A DNA stretch of 64,000 nucleotides from Kwoniella bestiolae CBS 10118 (Eukaryota; Basidiomycota; Tremellomycetes; Tremellales; Cryptococcaceae): contig NC_089244.1 in NCBI RefSeq assembly GCF_000512585.2, positions 1,302,001 to 1,366,000 on the forward strand. Direction: 5' to 3'. This document shows positions 42,501 to 56,090 of this stretch, one piece after another. Numbering within the stretch: the stretch's first letter is position 1; each line of letters opens with the position of its first letter. The notes beneath the pieces are model-generated. The model worked only from the letters and a program-made list of their open reading frames with translations, searched no databases and was not told the DNA's origin. A program made the position numbers and the translations under genes.

Positions 42501-44633
42501 GTATGCTCTCGAAGAGCTTTGGCATTGGCTTCCTTCTCAGCGGCAGCTTTTTCTGCAGCGGCTTGTTCGGCAGCAAATGCTTGCTCAAGCTTCTTCTTCT
42601 CAGCTTCGGCATCAGCCTTCTCTTTGTTCTCTTTTTCGGACTTTTCTTTTTCAGCCTGTGCCCGGTCATCATCAGCTTTGCCGCATATCGGATCTACAAG
42701 AAATGATAAGACCATGAACATAACTCACCTTCTCAGCTGCCTCCTTGGCTTTTCGCTCTTCCTCCTCTTTAGCCTTCTTCTCCTTTCTTTCTTGCCTCTC
42801 CTTCTCCTCCCTCTCTTCTGTCAACCTGAGCTTCTCCTTATCGGCTTCTTCTGCTAATCGAATCTTTTTCTGTTCCTCAGATTCAATTCTTACAACGATG
42901 GGTAAAGCAAGTTTCTTCTTTGGGGCCTCCGCTGGTTGAGGGGCAGCAGCTTCACTACCTAATTCTGGTGTACCCGCTCCGCTCGACGGCACGGGTGAGG
43001 TTTTGGCTTTAGCAGCAGCTTCAGCCTTGAGATCTAGAGCGGAACCATCTGGTCGGGAGATCTTGATGGCGGCAGTTGAACGTCTAGGGGTAAACGCGAC
43101 TGCAGCACCCGATAGATGAGGAGGGAATCCAGGTGTAGAAGGACTCTGAGCCTGTTGAGGAGTGAAGGTGGGAGGCATTGGTCGTTGAGGGGTAACAGGG
43201 ATAGACGCGTTTGAAGCATTCGAGGGAGTTGGTTGATGACCGCTCATGAGTGATGGAGGTCGGGTAGGAGGCGTGGGAACGGGACTGGCGCCACCGCTGC
43301 TGGGGAGAGTAGCGGATGGCGGCATAGGAGATTGGGTAGAAGGGAGTTGACCCTGAGCAGCTCGAGGGGACATGGGACCCGCCTGTTGTTGACCAGAGTT
43401 GTATCCGCTGTTATACTGCTGGTTCTGGGGATGCTGTTGAGGAGCCCATTGCTGGTTGTACTGCTGTTGCTCGTATGGGTTGTAACCGGGCTGAGAAGAA
43501 CAATATGTCAGATCCCGAAAATTCTGCACTCACGAGAAAGATATGAATGCTAAACTCACGTAATAGTTCTGCTGAGGATACTGCATCATTGGGTAACCTG
43601 GACCTTGGGGACCGGGGTGCATTCCATAAGCTCCCATACCACCTGGACCCATCATCATACCTGGTCTAGGCACACCTTGAGGACCGACACCGTTAGGTCT
43701 AACAGGGGCTTGCTGGGGAGGCATACCACCTTGTTGAGGGGGTCGGAAACCTTGTTGTACATGAGTGGGGGCAGATGGGTTGAACTGATTAGGTGGGATT
43801 GCTTGGTTGAGAACAGGGGATCGTTGTTGGTTGGGGAGACCGCTAACGGGTGGACGAAGATGGGGAGCACCGGTGTAAGGCGAGCCAGGAAGACCGTTTG
43901 GTCCAGGTTGGAAACCAGATTGACCCATTGATTGCCGTCTGTCATGTGTGGGCGGGACAGCCTGTTGTGGCTGAGGAGACATGGTAGATGGAGCGGGTGA
44001 CTGTGGGTGGGGTTTACCAGCGAAAAGAGAATGCAGATCGAGGTTCTTCTTAGGTGGGACAGCGCCGGGACCAGGCACTGGGCTTGTAGCGGAGGAAGCA
44101 CCTAGCGAACTCATCCTTTTGGTCTTTACAGCATTGGAATCGTTGGAAGCATCGGCATCTATCGAGCCGAAGGATTTGACGGCGTCAGAGAGGTGACTAC
44201 CGGTGGTCGATGGAGCAGCTGGGGAGGATGAAAGCATGGGATTAGGATGGTCAACAGTTCCGAAAGCGATGCTACCTATGAATCGTCGATCGGATCAGAT
44301 TAAAGCTACAAGAGAGGTACATATCAAGCGATACTCACCTCGTTTGATATCCATACCACCACCGACTAACATGCTACTCTTCCTACTGTGACCACCACCT
44401 GCGATTGGGACTGGGTTGGGGCCATTCGAGGCGGACGACTGACTGTTTACTCCATTGGGTAAAGAAGGGTTTGATTGAGCAGGAGTGTTACTTCCTGAAG
44501 CTGGGTTAGAGGGGATGGGAGTGGAAGTAGCAGAAGCGGTAGGAGGTCCACGAGACCAGGCGGAAGAGGTGGACGTCGGAGCCGAAGCTTTGCCTGAAGC
44601 TTGATTGACGTTTGGTGTTGTAGTTTTGCTCAT
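39501..44633 (-). CDS. TIF4631: Translation initiation factor eIF4G
   Basis: Scaffold of the eIF4F cap-binding complex. Minus-strand, ATG 44631-44633 (MSKTTTPNVNQASGK). A long disordered N-terminal half is rich in Ser/Pro, then Pro/Gln/Gly (PYEQQQYNQQW, GMMMGPGGMGAYG), as in fungal poly(A)-binding-protein-binding regions. A charged coiled stretch (EKEKSEKENKEKADAEAEKKK) follows. RYDRDFLMQFMGVCREKPDSL is the eIF4E-binding site (YxxxxLL-type RYDRDFLM). The MIF4G HEAT domain (about 40800-41600) carries FIERKVKSLLNKLTEEKFD, LVIKLIFDKATDE and YKLEMVSKGVIRQCL. The C-terminal part has a polyglutamate run and VLRTA, ending AEEEASA; no MA3/W2 domain is seen, as in yeast. Four introns or so. Confidence 0.95.
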
Positions 44634-46212
44634 TGATCAGACAAATTTGGATGTTTTTGCCCTTGAAATTGGATTTATTCAAAGACAAAAGGTAAGGAGG
44701 TCGTGATAGCGTATAGATCGATTTCTATTAAGGTTGAGTCGTGAGAACGGAAAGTCGTAATATATGGATGATATAGGTGACTCTGCCAAGCTTTCTCTTT
44801 TTCGTATGGACGGAAGAGGATAAAGGGAAGGATGGGTCGAAGAAGTCTTGTTTCGGTATAAAGAGCTGAGGTAAGATGGTGGAAAAAAGGTTAGTTGTTT
44901 GGGTGTCTGATCATCCATTCATATGATGATACAACGATATAAACTCACCAGTCCTTCTGATTGTCCTTTTATAATGCTAGAGTGTCCTTATGATCTAGGT
45001 ACTCTAGGTATGAGATATCAAGTTGATATGGATATCTAGTTGAAGATCTACTGTCGTTTTGGTTTAGGTTGAGTGGTGATGACGAGAACGTACAAAGCGG
45101 TCTTGTCTCTCTGACTCTAATCTACGATCTGTCTTTTTTTTGGTGGTTTAGACTACGGTAAGCTACCTTCTTGAGTGAGAAGGATGCCGAGTAGATCTAG
45201 ATGGAGGTGAACCCGATGAAGAGTTGTATGGATAATAGACCCCTTTTGTGATAAAAAGAGTCCGTTATGAAATAACGATGTAGAGAGAGAGTGAGAGGTG
45301 AAAAGCGAGAAATGAGAGAATTAAATTACAAGAAAGGGATGGGATTGGTATGATGGGACAAGGGATCAGGGTTTACTATGATGAGCGGCAATTTACTGCT
45401 GTAGTAAAACCACGCGGAGTTTGCGGAGAAATGGGAATAAATCCACCATTAGAGAAAATTACCATAATGACATAACCGAGAGAGAGAGAGAGAGAATAGG
45501 CAAGGTAGGTTGCATTTGCTATAGAGTACCATCAATTCAACCCAACTGCAGCACGAGAGCAATGAACGACCGCGTTGAGCAGGTACTGCTTCTGACCCAA
45601 GTCACAGCCCAAAATCAATGCAGTGCTCATCCACACACACACATACACACATCATCCCATCAAAGAGATCAAATTCGCGTCTACCTCGTTGTGGGACATT
45701 ACCGAGTACAACCACTCGCGTGCAGGGACGAGCGTGGCACTACCCCCGCATACCTTATGACACAGCACATCTAAGACTGCACAATCTACAAAATGCACCT
45801 CAATCTCATATACTTGCTATAGGGTGTCAGGGTAGCTCGCATTTGGTGTAACGATCAGAAGAGTCGCATGATCCATAGTCTACAACCATCTGCGAAAAAG
45901 TCATGTATCTGAAGCATGGTATCCTGATACTTCCTTCCAACTAAGTTTCTCTGGCTTCTGCACCACCTCAATCGCTGTACTGGGTAGATGCAAGTCAAGT
46001 AGTCCATTAGTACTTCGACCTACATCATCCGTCAGCTGCCGTTCAGCCCTTCACCGCTCGTCTCTCCCATTCGTGCAACTCACAACTCAAGCACACTCTA
46101 ATCGATACATACACACAATATAGATAGATGTTTCTCATCGTAGATATCACTCTGCTTCTCACCCTCAAGATATAAAAATATATGTATGATAATTACAATA
46201 CAACCCCGCCCC
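44634..46212. other. Long promoter of eIF4G and 3' flank of WAPL
   Basis: About 1.6 kb. The part to about 45400 is the eIF4G upstream region, with poly-T and GATC-rich stretches and a (GA)n run at 45480-45495; a (CA)n run lies at 45629-45650. Plus-strand frames at 45421-45851 are simple-sequence driven and are not called. Confidence 0.45.
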
Positions 46213-49200
46213 TCAAATCAACTCCCCAATTAACTTCTCCAACCCATCCAAAGCCACCTGCGTGTCCTCATCCTCATCATCATCCTCTTCCTCCTCTTCA
46301 GACGGTATACCATTATTCTTCATCAGGGATCGTCTGAGTTTCTGATGTACTTCATACTTCAATCCTCTCAAGGAGGCCCTCAATCCCTCTAACTTCTCTC
46401 GTTTTGTTCCACCAGGCAATGGTCCCATGTCTTCTTCTTGCGTATTACCGAGAGAAGAAGAAAGGAGTTTTGAAATTACCAAAGCTAGGTATCCTGTTGT
46501 TGCTTTTGTGTAGATCTGTACCTTGCGTCAGTATCCATCCAACTACCTGAGCGTGGGTCAACTTACGTTCTCATCGTCAGAGTGGTAGCTCGCGTAGATC
46601 TTTGAAAGGTGATGAGTGATAGATGATGGATCAAGACAATGACATTTTCGTAGACATCCGTATTTGCCTTTACACGTCGGATTGATTTCTGAACATGACA
46701 GTTAGGTACCAATCCTTCCGCTGTGGCTCAGAAGAGTCATTCAGCTCACTTGTACTAGCAATCATCCTCGTCATCTCATCTCCCAATCGGAGACATTGGC
46801 TGAGTACCCCCACAACCGTAAGCAGAAGGTCCTGTTCCACGTCCATCTCGATACTAGCTCCCGATTGTTGGATATCCTGTATATCTGCACCTAATGAGCT
46901 CGTACTCGTACTGGGGACGAAGTGCGTTCGGTGCAGTATCAAGCGGGCTAGACTCGTTACACCACCTTGCGTATTGACAATCTGAGCTGCCCGGATTAAA
47001 GAGTCACTGGAAATGATCAGGAGGAGGAGCTGAAGGGATTGTATGACGCAACGGGATACTATCAAAATCTGTCAGCGCAACATATATCAGTCTGAAGACC
47101 TGTATACTACTCACTTTCGACTGTTGGTATATCGTCCTGATTCAGGACAAGGCTAGTACCAGCAATGATGATGGTCATAAAATCGTCGATGAGGCCCTTC
47201 TGAATCTGCTCAGATTCCGAGTAATCTTCATCAACGTTGTTGATAGTTACTACGACGATTTGTAGCAAAGCATAAATGTGATCGAAATCAGGTGGGTTCT
47301 CGGTAGGTAGTAGCTCCTGACCAAATACATCAGCTCAAATCCTTGCCTGGGAGACAGTCTACTCACCAATCCTTTCTCGTGCAAATCGAACCTATCTTCA
47401 AGTACCTTCACTTCCGCTTTCAGGCTTTTTGCTATCTTTTCCAATACACGACCATCCTTCACAGCCGTTCCGTATTCGTGCCAGGAGCTTGATTGGCAGA
47501 TACGACCAAGTGTGATAGAAGCGAGCAAACGCGTGCTCGGCTAGAGGGAGATGTCAGCTCAACGATTTGTGTCATTGGGACTGAACCTACACTGATAGAG
47601 GGGTCAGGGTGGAGAGACGAAAAGATCTTTCGTATCTTCTGTGTCTATACTGGCTTCAGCTTCTCATCTCAATTATCGAGCATGGGTTGTAAAACAATGA
47701 CCCACAGCATTGTTACCCTTCCCCTTTATATTCCCATCCAAAGGTCCATCTCTGACTTTCAGATTTCTCAACAACAAGTCAAGTACCTTCTCTGCATCGA
47801 TCTGCAGTATTTGATCCACTCCATCCTGCAAGGTAGCTAAGAAGAGCATACAGATAGTTTCCATAGCCTTCAGCACTGTCAGCTTTGCTCTCAATAAGGC
47901 ATTGGATGTAAGACTGGAAGCTGACTCACTAAGTCAGGCTCGTCCCCTCTAGCCTCCATGAAGCTTTCCCAGACCTTCTCAACCTGACCACATATATTCA
48001 TCTTGGCTAACCAACTCTCATCTTGCATGTTCTCAAGGATATCGATAGCGCTGTAGATACACACGACTCTATGAGCTTCGGCATCGATTTTACGCCCAAC
48101 CCAGCTCACCTAGTCCTCTTGAATGACATCCCCATACTCGGATCCACAATCCCATCAATCAGACATGAAAGCTCATCCATGAATCTCCTATTCTCCCCTT
48201 TCGAACGCATGTCAGATACCGTCTGAGGTGCTCTGGCCAATAACAATTCCTGGTGATACCATATCTCGTCAGCCGCCATGGATATCTTTGACACAGGCAG
48301 GCGAAGGGCATAGAGATAGGGACCGAAGAGGAACTCACAGTCATCAAATTGCCCGACCCACTCCCCGCCTCATCATTATCCGTCTCATACTTCTTCCTCA
48401 GTTCTGCATAACTAGTTTCCGGAGCAGTCTCGTCCGCCCCCACCTCATCCTTGGTGACATTCGAAATATCAAGATCCCCCTGAGACACCTCAGCCAACAT
48501 CGATCGTTTACCTCCATAGGTTCTCCTCGCTCTCCCTCCTGATCCACTTCCACTTGCTTGAGCGGTGTTTGCCAGTAGGCTCGTACCCTCTGTTACCTTT
48601 GGTGAGGACTTCGAGGGAGATTCAGGCATAGACTGGGTACGAAGAAGGGATCTGGAAGGAGTTGTAGGTTGGGGAGGCTGAGAAGGAGAGTTTGTCATTG
48701 ATCCGCCGAAAGAGCTCTTATCGTCTTCGTCATCCTCCTTGTTGGGGCTCGGCTTCAAGGGGGATAAGGATATGGGTACAGCACTCATACTTTGAGTCTT
48801 GGTTAACATCCTCCTCATTCCACCTTGTTTACCCAACTTGGGTCTACCGACGTCCAACGTATTGGGCGAGACGTCTTTACCAGGTGAATCGAAATAGTCT
48901 TTCCTGGGGGAAACAGCTGAGAACAGTTCCTCGTAAGCCGAGGGGGAGCCTTGAGGAGTATTCGTCCTGGAGAGTGATCGTAGTTTTCTAGGTGGGGTTG
49001 AAGGTGCTCTAGCATCAGGAGGAAGAGGGGGCGAAGATGATGGAGGGTGAATATCGACTTTGGGAGTTGAAGCTGATTGATGAAGTTTAGGAGGACGTGG
49101 GGTCGAGCCCGCTCTTGATGTTTGAGCTACTATATTGCTAGATTTTGATCTCTTGGTGGGAGGAGGCGAAGGCGATGGCGTCCTACTGCCTGAAGGGGAT

Positions 49201-49541
49201 GAAGGCAGACTCCGAGCTGACGTGAGTTTCGCACTTGAAGATCCTGCACTGCGTATTAAAGGAGAAGATTGCTTTTCAATCTCCATTAACGATTGACTGC
49301 TTCTACCTCTTTTCGATATCGGTGATCCATCCTTGACTAAATTCTTCCCCTTGCTGATACCTCCTATGGGACCAACGATGATCTCATCACCACTACTATC
49401 CGTGTCCTCTGCTAATGCCTCGGCTTTCCGTTTTTCTCTTATGACTGATGCCTTTCTAGAATAGGTCTTTCGAGCTGAGAGACTGGTTGAGCGGGTCAGA
49501 CTGACGGGTGAAGAGGGGATGGAAGAAGGTGAAGTGGTCAT
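46213..49541 (-). CDS. WAPL: Cohesin release factor WAPL / Rad61
   Basis: Wapl with Pds5 opens the cohesin ring to release it from chromatin. Minus-strand, ATG 49539-49541. The N-terminal 350 or so residues are disordered and Ser/Pro-rich with many SP/TP sites (possible CDK targets) and basic clusters. RARRTYGGKRSMLAEV precedes the conserved WAPL domain: ELLLARAPQTVSDMRSKGENRRFMDELSCLIDGI (the LKxKGExRRFxDExEYIxDGL signature), LAKMNICGQVEKVWESF, LLLRNLKVRDG, ITLGRICQSS, VVGVLSQCLRLGDEMTRM and a C-terminal helix LYLALVISKLLSSS-like end with a run of acidic residues (EEEEEDDDEDED). About nine exons, introns of 50-60 nt. No other gene of the cohesin pathway is next to it. Confidence 0.85.
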
Positions 49542-50144
49542 GATGAGTAATCGATGGAGTGACGGAAAGGCTGAGGGAGCTGATGGAAGATTCCAAATTG
49601 TCGTTACAGGTTGAGGAGGAGGCAGCGTTCTGGCCGGTGTCCAGGGCTGAATGGCTGCGTGGGAGTATGCCTAAGGGACAGCTAAGTCTGGCTACTGTGG
49701 TATATACTTTCTATGGTGTGATTTATGTGAGATACAAGAAGAGTCTGTATCATGATATGCTGTTGAGAAGAGAAGAGGAACAAGTAAAGGAGAGAGAGAG
49801 GAGGACAGGACGAGGTTTACATGGACAGCTGCAGGTATAATCTTGCTGCACTACACTCTTCGATGGGCCCCACAAAAGCAACTGTACCGTTCCCCTTTTC
49901 GGCGATATCCGCCCTACACCACACACCGATTACAGTATAATGATCATTCCTGATCCCCATCTATTTCAAACCCACTCGATCAGTTGAATATCAGAGGCTA
50001 TCGACTATCACATAAATCATGAGTCACATGTCGATCATATCATATCATACAGAAACCGTACAAATCCCATAAAAGTAAGAACAAAGAACCCGAAACGGAA
50101 AGTAAAGAAGAACATCCCTTGATCCCTCATCTATCAATAACATC
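49542..50144. other. Intergenic between WAPL and TOP2
   Basis: 600 bp with the WAPL promoter and the TOP2 3' flank. The plus-strand frame 49559-49840 starts from GTG, ends in an Arg/Glu run and has no recognisable motif. Confidence 0.45.
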
Positions 50145-53100
50145 TTACTCCGAATCTTCATCCAAATCTGACATCTCGATATAAGCAGCTTTCTTGGTCG
50201 CTCCCCTACCAGCTCGAGGAGCTGTCTTACGAGGTGCGACGGGGGAAGGTTCAAAATCATCTACCAGCAGTCTATCAATCCCAATCAAAGTTATCAGCTA
50301 TCCTACAGCGCGGAAGTGAAGGACGCAAGGAAGCAAGGAAGCAAGGAAGCAAGGAAGCAAGGAAGCAAGGAAGCAAGGAAGCAAGGCAGGAAGGGAGGGA
50401 GGAGGGAGGAGGGAGGAAAAAGGGGACTCACGAATCATCGAACTCCGATGCAGATTCTTCAGACTCCTCTTTAACCTTCTTAGCCTTTGCTGCAGGTGCC
50501 TTCTTGGCTTTACTAGCGGCAGCAGGTTTAGGAGGAATTATATCGACATCCGAATCGCCATCGGAAACCACAGCTGGCTTTTTCTTTGGCGCAGCTTTGG
50601 CTTTGGGTTTGATGGGTGTGTTCTCTAACTCATCATCTGCGATCGACATTTTGGCCGCCGGCTTGGTCTTTGTCACCGCAGTACTGAGTGTGGCTTTAGA
50701 CGAAGGGACGGTGTACACTACAAGACAGCGTTCCGTCAGTCAATGATGGTATTGATCATGATTATAGGGCTCACTATCGTCATCGGAGTCATCAAGATCC
50801 ATCTTCGTCTCAATCTTAGCTTTTGGCTTAGCAGCGGGTTTGGCAGCAGCTAGCTTCTTGGCAGGAGGCTTGACATCCACATCTTCGTCCGACACGTTTG
50901 TGCTAAGTCAATACAATCAGTCATGTCCATCTTGGCTCCTGTACACGAAGATAGTAGCTTACCTATCTCGCTTGGGAGGAGATTTCTTGACAGGTGAAGC
51001 CTTAGCCGCAGCAGCTTTAGGCTTAGCTCTAGGTTTGGCCGCAGCTTTAGGCTTGAAGTCATCTTCCTCATCATCCGTATCTTCACCTGCAGCTCGCTTC
51101 TTCTTCTTGGCAGCAGCTTTGATAGCACCTTTGGTTTTGGGTTTCAAGCCTTTGAGAGCGAGAGCATCGTTTTCCAATAAAAGCTGTATATTCTTGGATC
51201 AACGATGAACTCATGACATTGGGCCGAGAAGCACTTACGTTCCACTCCTCAAGGAATTTATCCAAGTCGGTGTTCCAGATATCCTGGGGAGACAATTTGA
51301 GAAGCTCGATGAGTTCTCCCTCCTTCGCATCTCTTTCAGCGAGAAGTTTGTTGACCTATTATGAAATGTCAGCAGATGGTCTATTGGGTTAGTCCACGCC
51401 GATACTCACCTTTTCAACAGTCAAACTCCAGATAGCCATACCCAACAAGTAATCATAATCACTCGCCATACCCTCTTCCTCTTCTTCAAGAGCCGCTTCA
51501 GTCTCCCCGGCATCTTTAGCTTGAACCTTCTTAGGGAAAGGTCGGAATTTCAAAGCTCTCAACTCATCGACAATGACAGCCTTCTTTTTGTTGTTGACGT
51601 TGAGTTCCTTGTTGATGATCATCTGGACAAATCGAGCCTGGTTGGAGAGTTTCTCGAATTGTTTATTCAATTCATCGGCGAGCCATTGCTAAAAACCGAT
51701 CAGCGTCAGCTTTCATCTCCATCTCTCCTCATGCTGGAGCAGGAATCCGGAAACAGAACTGACCTTCCTGAGACCATAATATTCCAGACGTTTGCCGTAG
51801 AAGTCGGATAAGATGTCTTCTGCATTTGCATACTTCCTGATCTTTCCGTTGAGATCAAAACAGACCATATTACCGGTACTAAGTGTAGTAGTCATTTTGA
51901 ATCGCTTCTCCAGACCTTCTTCCTCAGCAGCTTTCATGTTGGCTTCAGTCAAGTGAAGCTTGAAGTGGACGGTAGATTCGGTGTGATGTTCTTCGTAATC
52001 CTATAAACGCAACTCATCAGCATTGGAGCCGGTGAAGCCATGTTTGTTGCTGATGTTGTTACTCACCTTTATAGTAGCAGGAACTTTGTCACCATTACCA
52101 GTAGTCATCTCCTCAATCATCTCCTTGAAGTCTTGGGTCCATTTTCGGATCGGCAATTCGGTAATCTCGATCGTCTTGTCGTCGATCTTCTCAATAATAC
52201 CGCTAACCTTGTATTTGTCTTGGTCTATTCGCTCGATGGAACCCTGTCAACGCATATCAGCTCCAAGCTAATTTCTGCATGTACTTTTTCTCTGACTCAC
52301 CTTGAAACCTCTGAACCAAGGGTTCATCTTCTCTTGCTCTTCGCCTTTCATGAGTCGACGCAGATTCTCAACGATTTGAGTAGGGTTGTAATTAGGAATA
52401 GAAGTACTCCAACCTGTCATCAACGTAGGTCAGCTTGTGTTTAAATAGAATCCAGAAATCAGCTTACCAGTACCGATACCATCCGCACCATTAATCAACA
52501 CCAAAGGTACAGTAGGAAGGTAGTAATCTGGCTCAATACTCATACCTTCTTCGATGAGGTAGCTGAGAAGACCTTCATCAGCAGGATGGAAGATGGCTCG
52601 GGTCATTCGAGGGATAGCAGTGTAAATATAACGAGGACTGGCAGCATCTTTACCACCCTGTTACATCGGAACATCAGCTCTGTATGTTGTGAGGCAGATG
52701 TATGGTTGTGTCACTCACTGAAAGACGAGTACCGAATTGACCGTTGGGCGATAGCAGGTTGATATTATTACTTCCGACGAAAGTTTGAGCCAGACCGACA
52801 ATGGTAGATGCCAAGGACTGTTCACCATGGTGGTACGCAGTCTTCTCAGAAACGTAACCGACCAATTGCGCTACCTTGATTTCTTTGGTAAGATTTCGCT
52901 TGAAGGTAGCGAACATGACTTTTCGTTGACCAGGTTTTAGACCATCTGCAACTGATGGAATAGATCGCAAGTTGTCCGCCATGGAGAAAAGGATAAGTTC
53001 CTTGTTGACGAAATCGGAAATTGGGATAACATCGGTATCATGGTCAAGGAAAGTACCGGGCTATGGAGGAGAGGCTCAACGAAATGATTCGAACGATCGC

Positions 53101-56090
53101 AGAGGCAACGATCGACTCACTTTGAACTGTCGAAGCCATTCTTTACGATCATCTGCCTTCTTCTTGCTGAAAGCCATATCGATGAGGCCTCTATCTTCAG
53201 TCTTGAGGGTATCGAAAGCTAGTCGATGTCGATCGAGATCGGCGAAGTATTTCTGAGCATCTTTGGAGTCACTCGTACCCAAACCCTAAATCTATTGATT
53301 AACTTGCAGCTCCTGTTTGTAATTATTGACTACCATCGCTTACCTTGTAGTACTTAGAATCCCAACCTCGACCGTCATTGTTCGCAGCTTTCCATTCCTC
53401 GTACTGAGGCATGGTATAGAAGGTATGCTCTTGCTTACCCTTCCATACTTTCACGATAGGGGTGATGAATTCCAGAAGGAAATTAGGGATCTTGAGAAGA
53501 GACGGGTAAGAGTGTTCGAGGAAATTAATAAGAAGACCTTTGATATGGGAACCATCGTGATCCTGTTGGAGCACCCATTAGCGCAAGTAAACCTGAGATC
53601 GAGACGAACCGGTGACTCACCTGATCGGTCATGATCATCAAATGACCATATCGCAAACTGTCAGTCGTCGTGTAGGTTTCTTTGTGTTTCAGACCCAGAA
53701 TTTGTTTGATGTGCTGAAGTTCGACGTTCTTGATAATCTGGTCGTGACCAGCTTCTCGGACGTTCAATAATTTACCTCTTAGAGGGAAAACACCATATTC
53801 GTCTCGACCGACGACAGCCAAACCAGATACAGCTAAAGCCTTGGCGGAATCTCCTTCTGTCAGGATCAAGGTACAGTTCTTGGCGTTTCTTCCTCCAGCA
53901 TGGTTTGCATCTTCAAGCTTGACGATACCACCAACTCTGAACAATGGTCAACTTCACGCTCAAATATACGGGACTATGCCTACTCACCGACTTCGCTTAG
54001 CACCATCCGTTTTCTTCATGATCTGATCTTGCTTGAATCGAGCCCAACTTAGCACGTTGTCGATGATACCAGTTTTAGCCACTTCGCGCGTTGTCAGCTA
54101 TTCACTTGACCCATCAAGCTGAATTAACTTACCTTTCTTGATGAAATCCTCCGAAAGATCACATTTACTTCCAAAAGCAGATGACTTGAGCGTAAGATTC
54201 TCTTTGGTTTGGGAGTCGAAAGCGGGATTTTCGACAAGAGCATTGACAAAGATCCACATATGGTTCTTGACCTGGAAGGGTTTGACCGGAGCAGCCTTGT
54301 TCTTCTTCTTGATTTGGTCCATCAATTTGTTCGCTAGCTGTGTGGAGACCATATCGACGTGGGTACCACCTTTGGTTGTGGCGATGGAGTTTGCGAAAGA
54401 AACCTGTTTCATTTCTCCTTCTGATAGGGTAAATGCGATTTCCCATCGTTTGTTGACGACTTCGTATACGAGAGGAGGCTTGTTCATGGCAGCACCTTCG
54501 GCTGACGTTGAGGCACTAGGCGAATTTACATACATCTCGACGTACTGCTCACAACGTCAGTAATTGAATTATTCTACATTTCCTATGGGATACTCACCTG
54601 CTTGAAACCCTTGATCTTTAGTCGCTCATCGTTCAAGAACACCTTGATATCTTTGACAGTACCAGCCATATCGTATACTCGCTTCATCAACAAAGCATTG
54701 GTGTCATCGTCGATACCAGTCATACCAAATCGAGGTAGATCAGGAGTGAAAGTGATTTTAGTCCATTCTTCCCCTTTCTTGTTCTCAGTGATCTGATCAA
54801 CAAGGATATCCTCGTCAGCTTTGGGAGGTAAGCCTGAAGAAATCAACGTACCTTTGGAGAACCTTTCTTGTCCATATTATTCGAGAAGACTTGCTTGTAC
54901 TTCTTGCCATTGACTTTATCGGCGGTCTCGACGACTGATTATGAGGTCAGCACATACTCTAGAGATGATGATGGATCGCACTGACTGAATTCGGTAGAGT
55001 AAATATTGGCCAACTTGGCACCATAACCGTTACGACCACCAGTCAGCTTCTTCTGATCATCATCGAAGTTACTACCCGCAAGTCTGTGGCCAATCTATTG
55101 TCAGCTCAGTTAGAAGATTTCTACACCAAGAGTTGGCCAACTTACAGATGACCAAAGATGAGTTCCGGAATCATAACACCTTCCTTCTTGTGCATTTCTA
55201 CAGGAATACCTTTACCATTGTTGTAGACGGATATGGTGTTCTTCTCTCGGTCTATCGTGACCTTGATAGAGTCCATACTAGGGTCGTTGATCTGCAGGAA
55301 ATGTCAGCTGTTGGCACGAGCTAGCAAGGTGGAAGCAAGCTCACTTTATTATCTGCTGCATTGACTAGAATCTCGTCAAAGATCTTGAGGAAACCAGGTA
55401 CAAATGTGATGTCCCTAAAACGAGATCTCGTCAGCTTGGGCACGAAAACTCTCAGCCTGATGCTGATAGCCTACCCACCTATAAATCATCCCCTTTGACT
55501 CTTCATCAAACACCCACATCTTTTGTGAGATAGCTTCTACGGAACCGATATACGTATCGGGACGTTTCAAGACGTGCTCTCTTTGCGATAGCTAAACAGA
55601 AGGAATAAGCTGAAGTCGCAACATGCATAACGCCAAGACTCACCTTTTGATATACTTCACTTGCACTCTTCTTGTTTGCAGGAGCAGCGAGACTTGGTCC
55701 AGCTCCAAAGTCTTCCTCATCCTCTTCTACAACTTTGGCCTTTGGCTTCACAGGTGAATCTGCCATTTCAAAGTCATCTTCTGAGATGGAATCGTTAGGT
55801 AGGTTCTTGGAAGCGAGAGGAGTTTTCTTGGTGGTAGCTTTCTTAGCTGCTGGTGCCTTTGGAATATATCTCACGTCAGCTTCCTACTATTCCTCTCTCC
55901 TTTCTCCTCAGCATACTCTGGTGTATAGGCAAGAAGGAATTCTCACTTTGGGAGCTTTGGGAGCAGCCGCTTTCTTAGCTGGAGCCTTCTTCTCTGCTGC
56001 TGGCTTTTTAGCCTTGGTGGGCTGGATGTAACCCTCTGATTCGCTTCCTCCATCATCGATGACAAAGCCATCGGATTCACTGTCTGACAT
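50145..56090 (-). CDS. TOP2: DNA topoisomerase II
   Basis: ATP-dependent type IIA topoisomerase that passes one DNA duplex through another. Minus-strand, ATG 56088-56090 (MSDSESDGFVIDD), many exons with about 60-nt introns, stop TAA 50145-50147. An acidic/Lys-Ala N-terminal extension (KAKKPAAEKKAPAKKAAAPK) is followed by the GHKL ATPase (VQKVTFVP-like region, AYKGAGSNFDDDQKKLTGGRNGYGAK split over exons), TOPRIM (TEGDSAKALAVSG at about 53836-53870; DHDGSHIKGLLINF at about 53530-53570), the winged helix with the catalytic Tyr in SPRYIY (codon 52628-52630), and a long Lys/Ala/acidic C-terminal tail ending YIEMSDLDEDSE. The tail is typical of nuclear localisation and phosphoregulation. Confidence 0.95.
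50325..50392. repeat. GCAAGGAA microsatellite in the last TOP2 intron
   Basis: About eight head-to-tail copies of the 8-bp unit GCAAGGAA, followed by a GGGAGGGAGG purine run to about 50417. On the coding strand this makes a pyrimidine-rich tract (TTCCTTGC)n within the last intron, between the GTGAGT donor after EFDDS and the acceptor before the final exon. Confidence 0.85.

Noticed and set aside
45421..45851. Plus-strand frames near GA and CA dinucleotide runs
   Set aside because: Open only because of simple sequence; no protein features and no splice support.
49559..49840. 93-codon plus-strand frame upstream of WAPL
   Set aside because: GTG start, overlaps the WAPL leader region, no recognisable motif.
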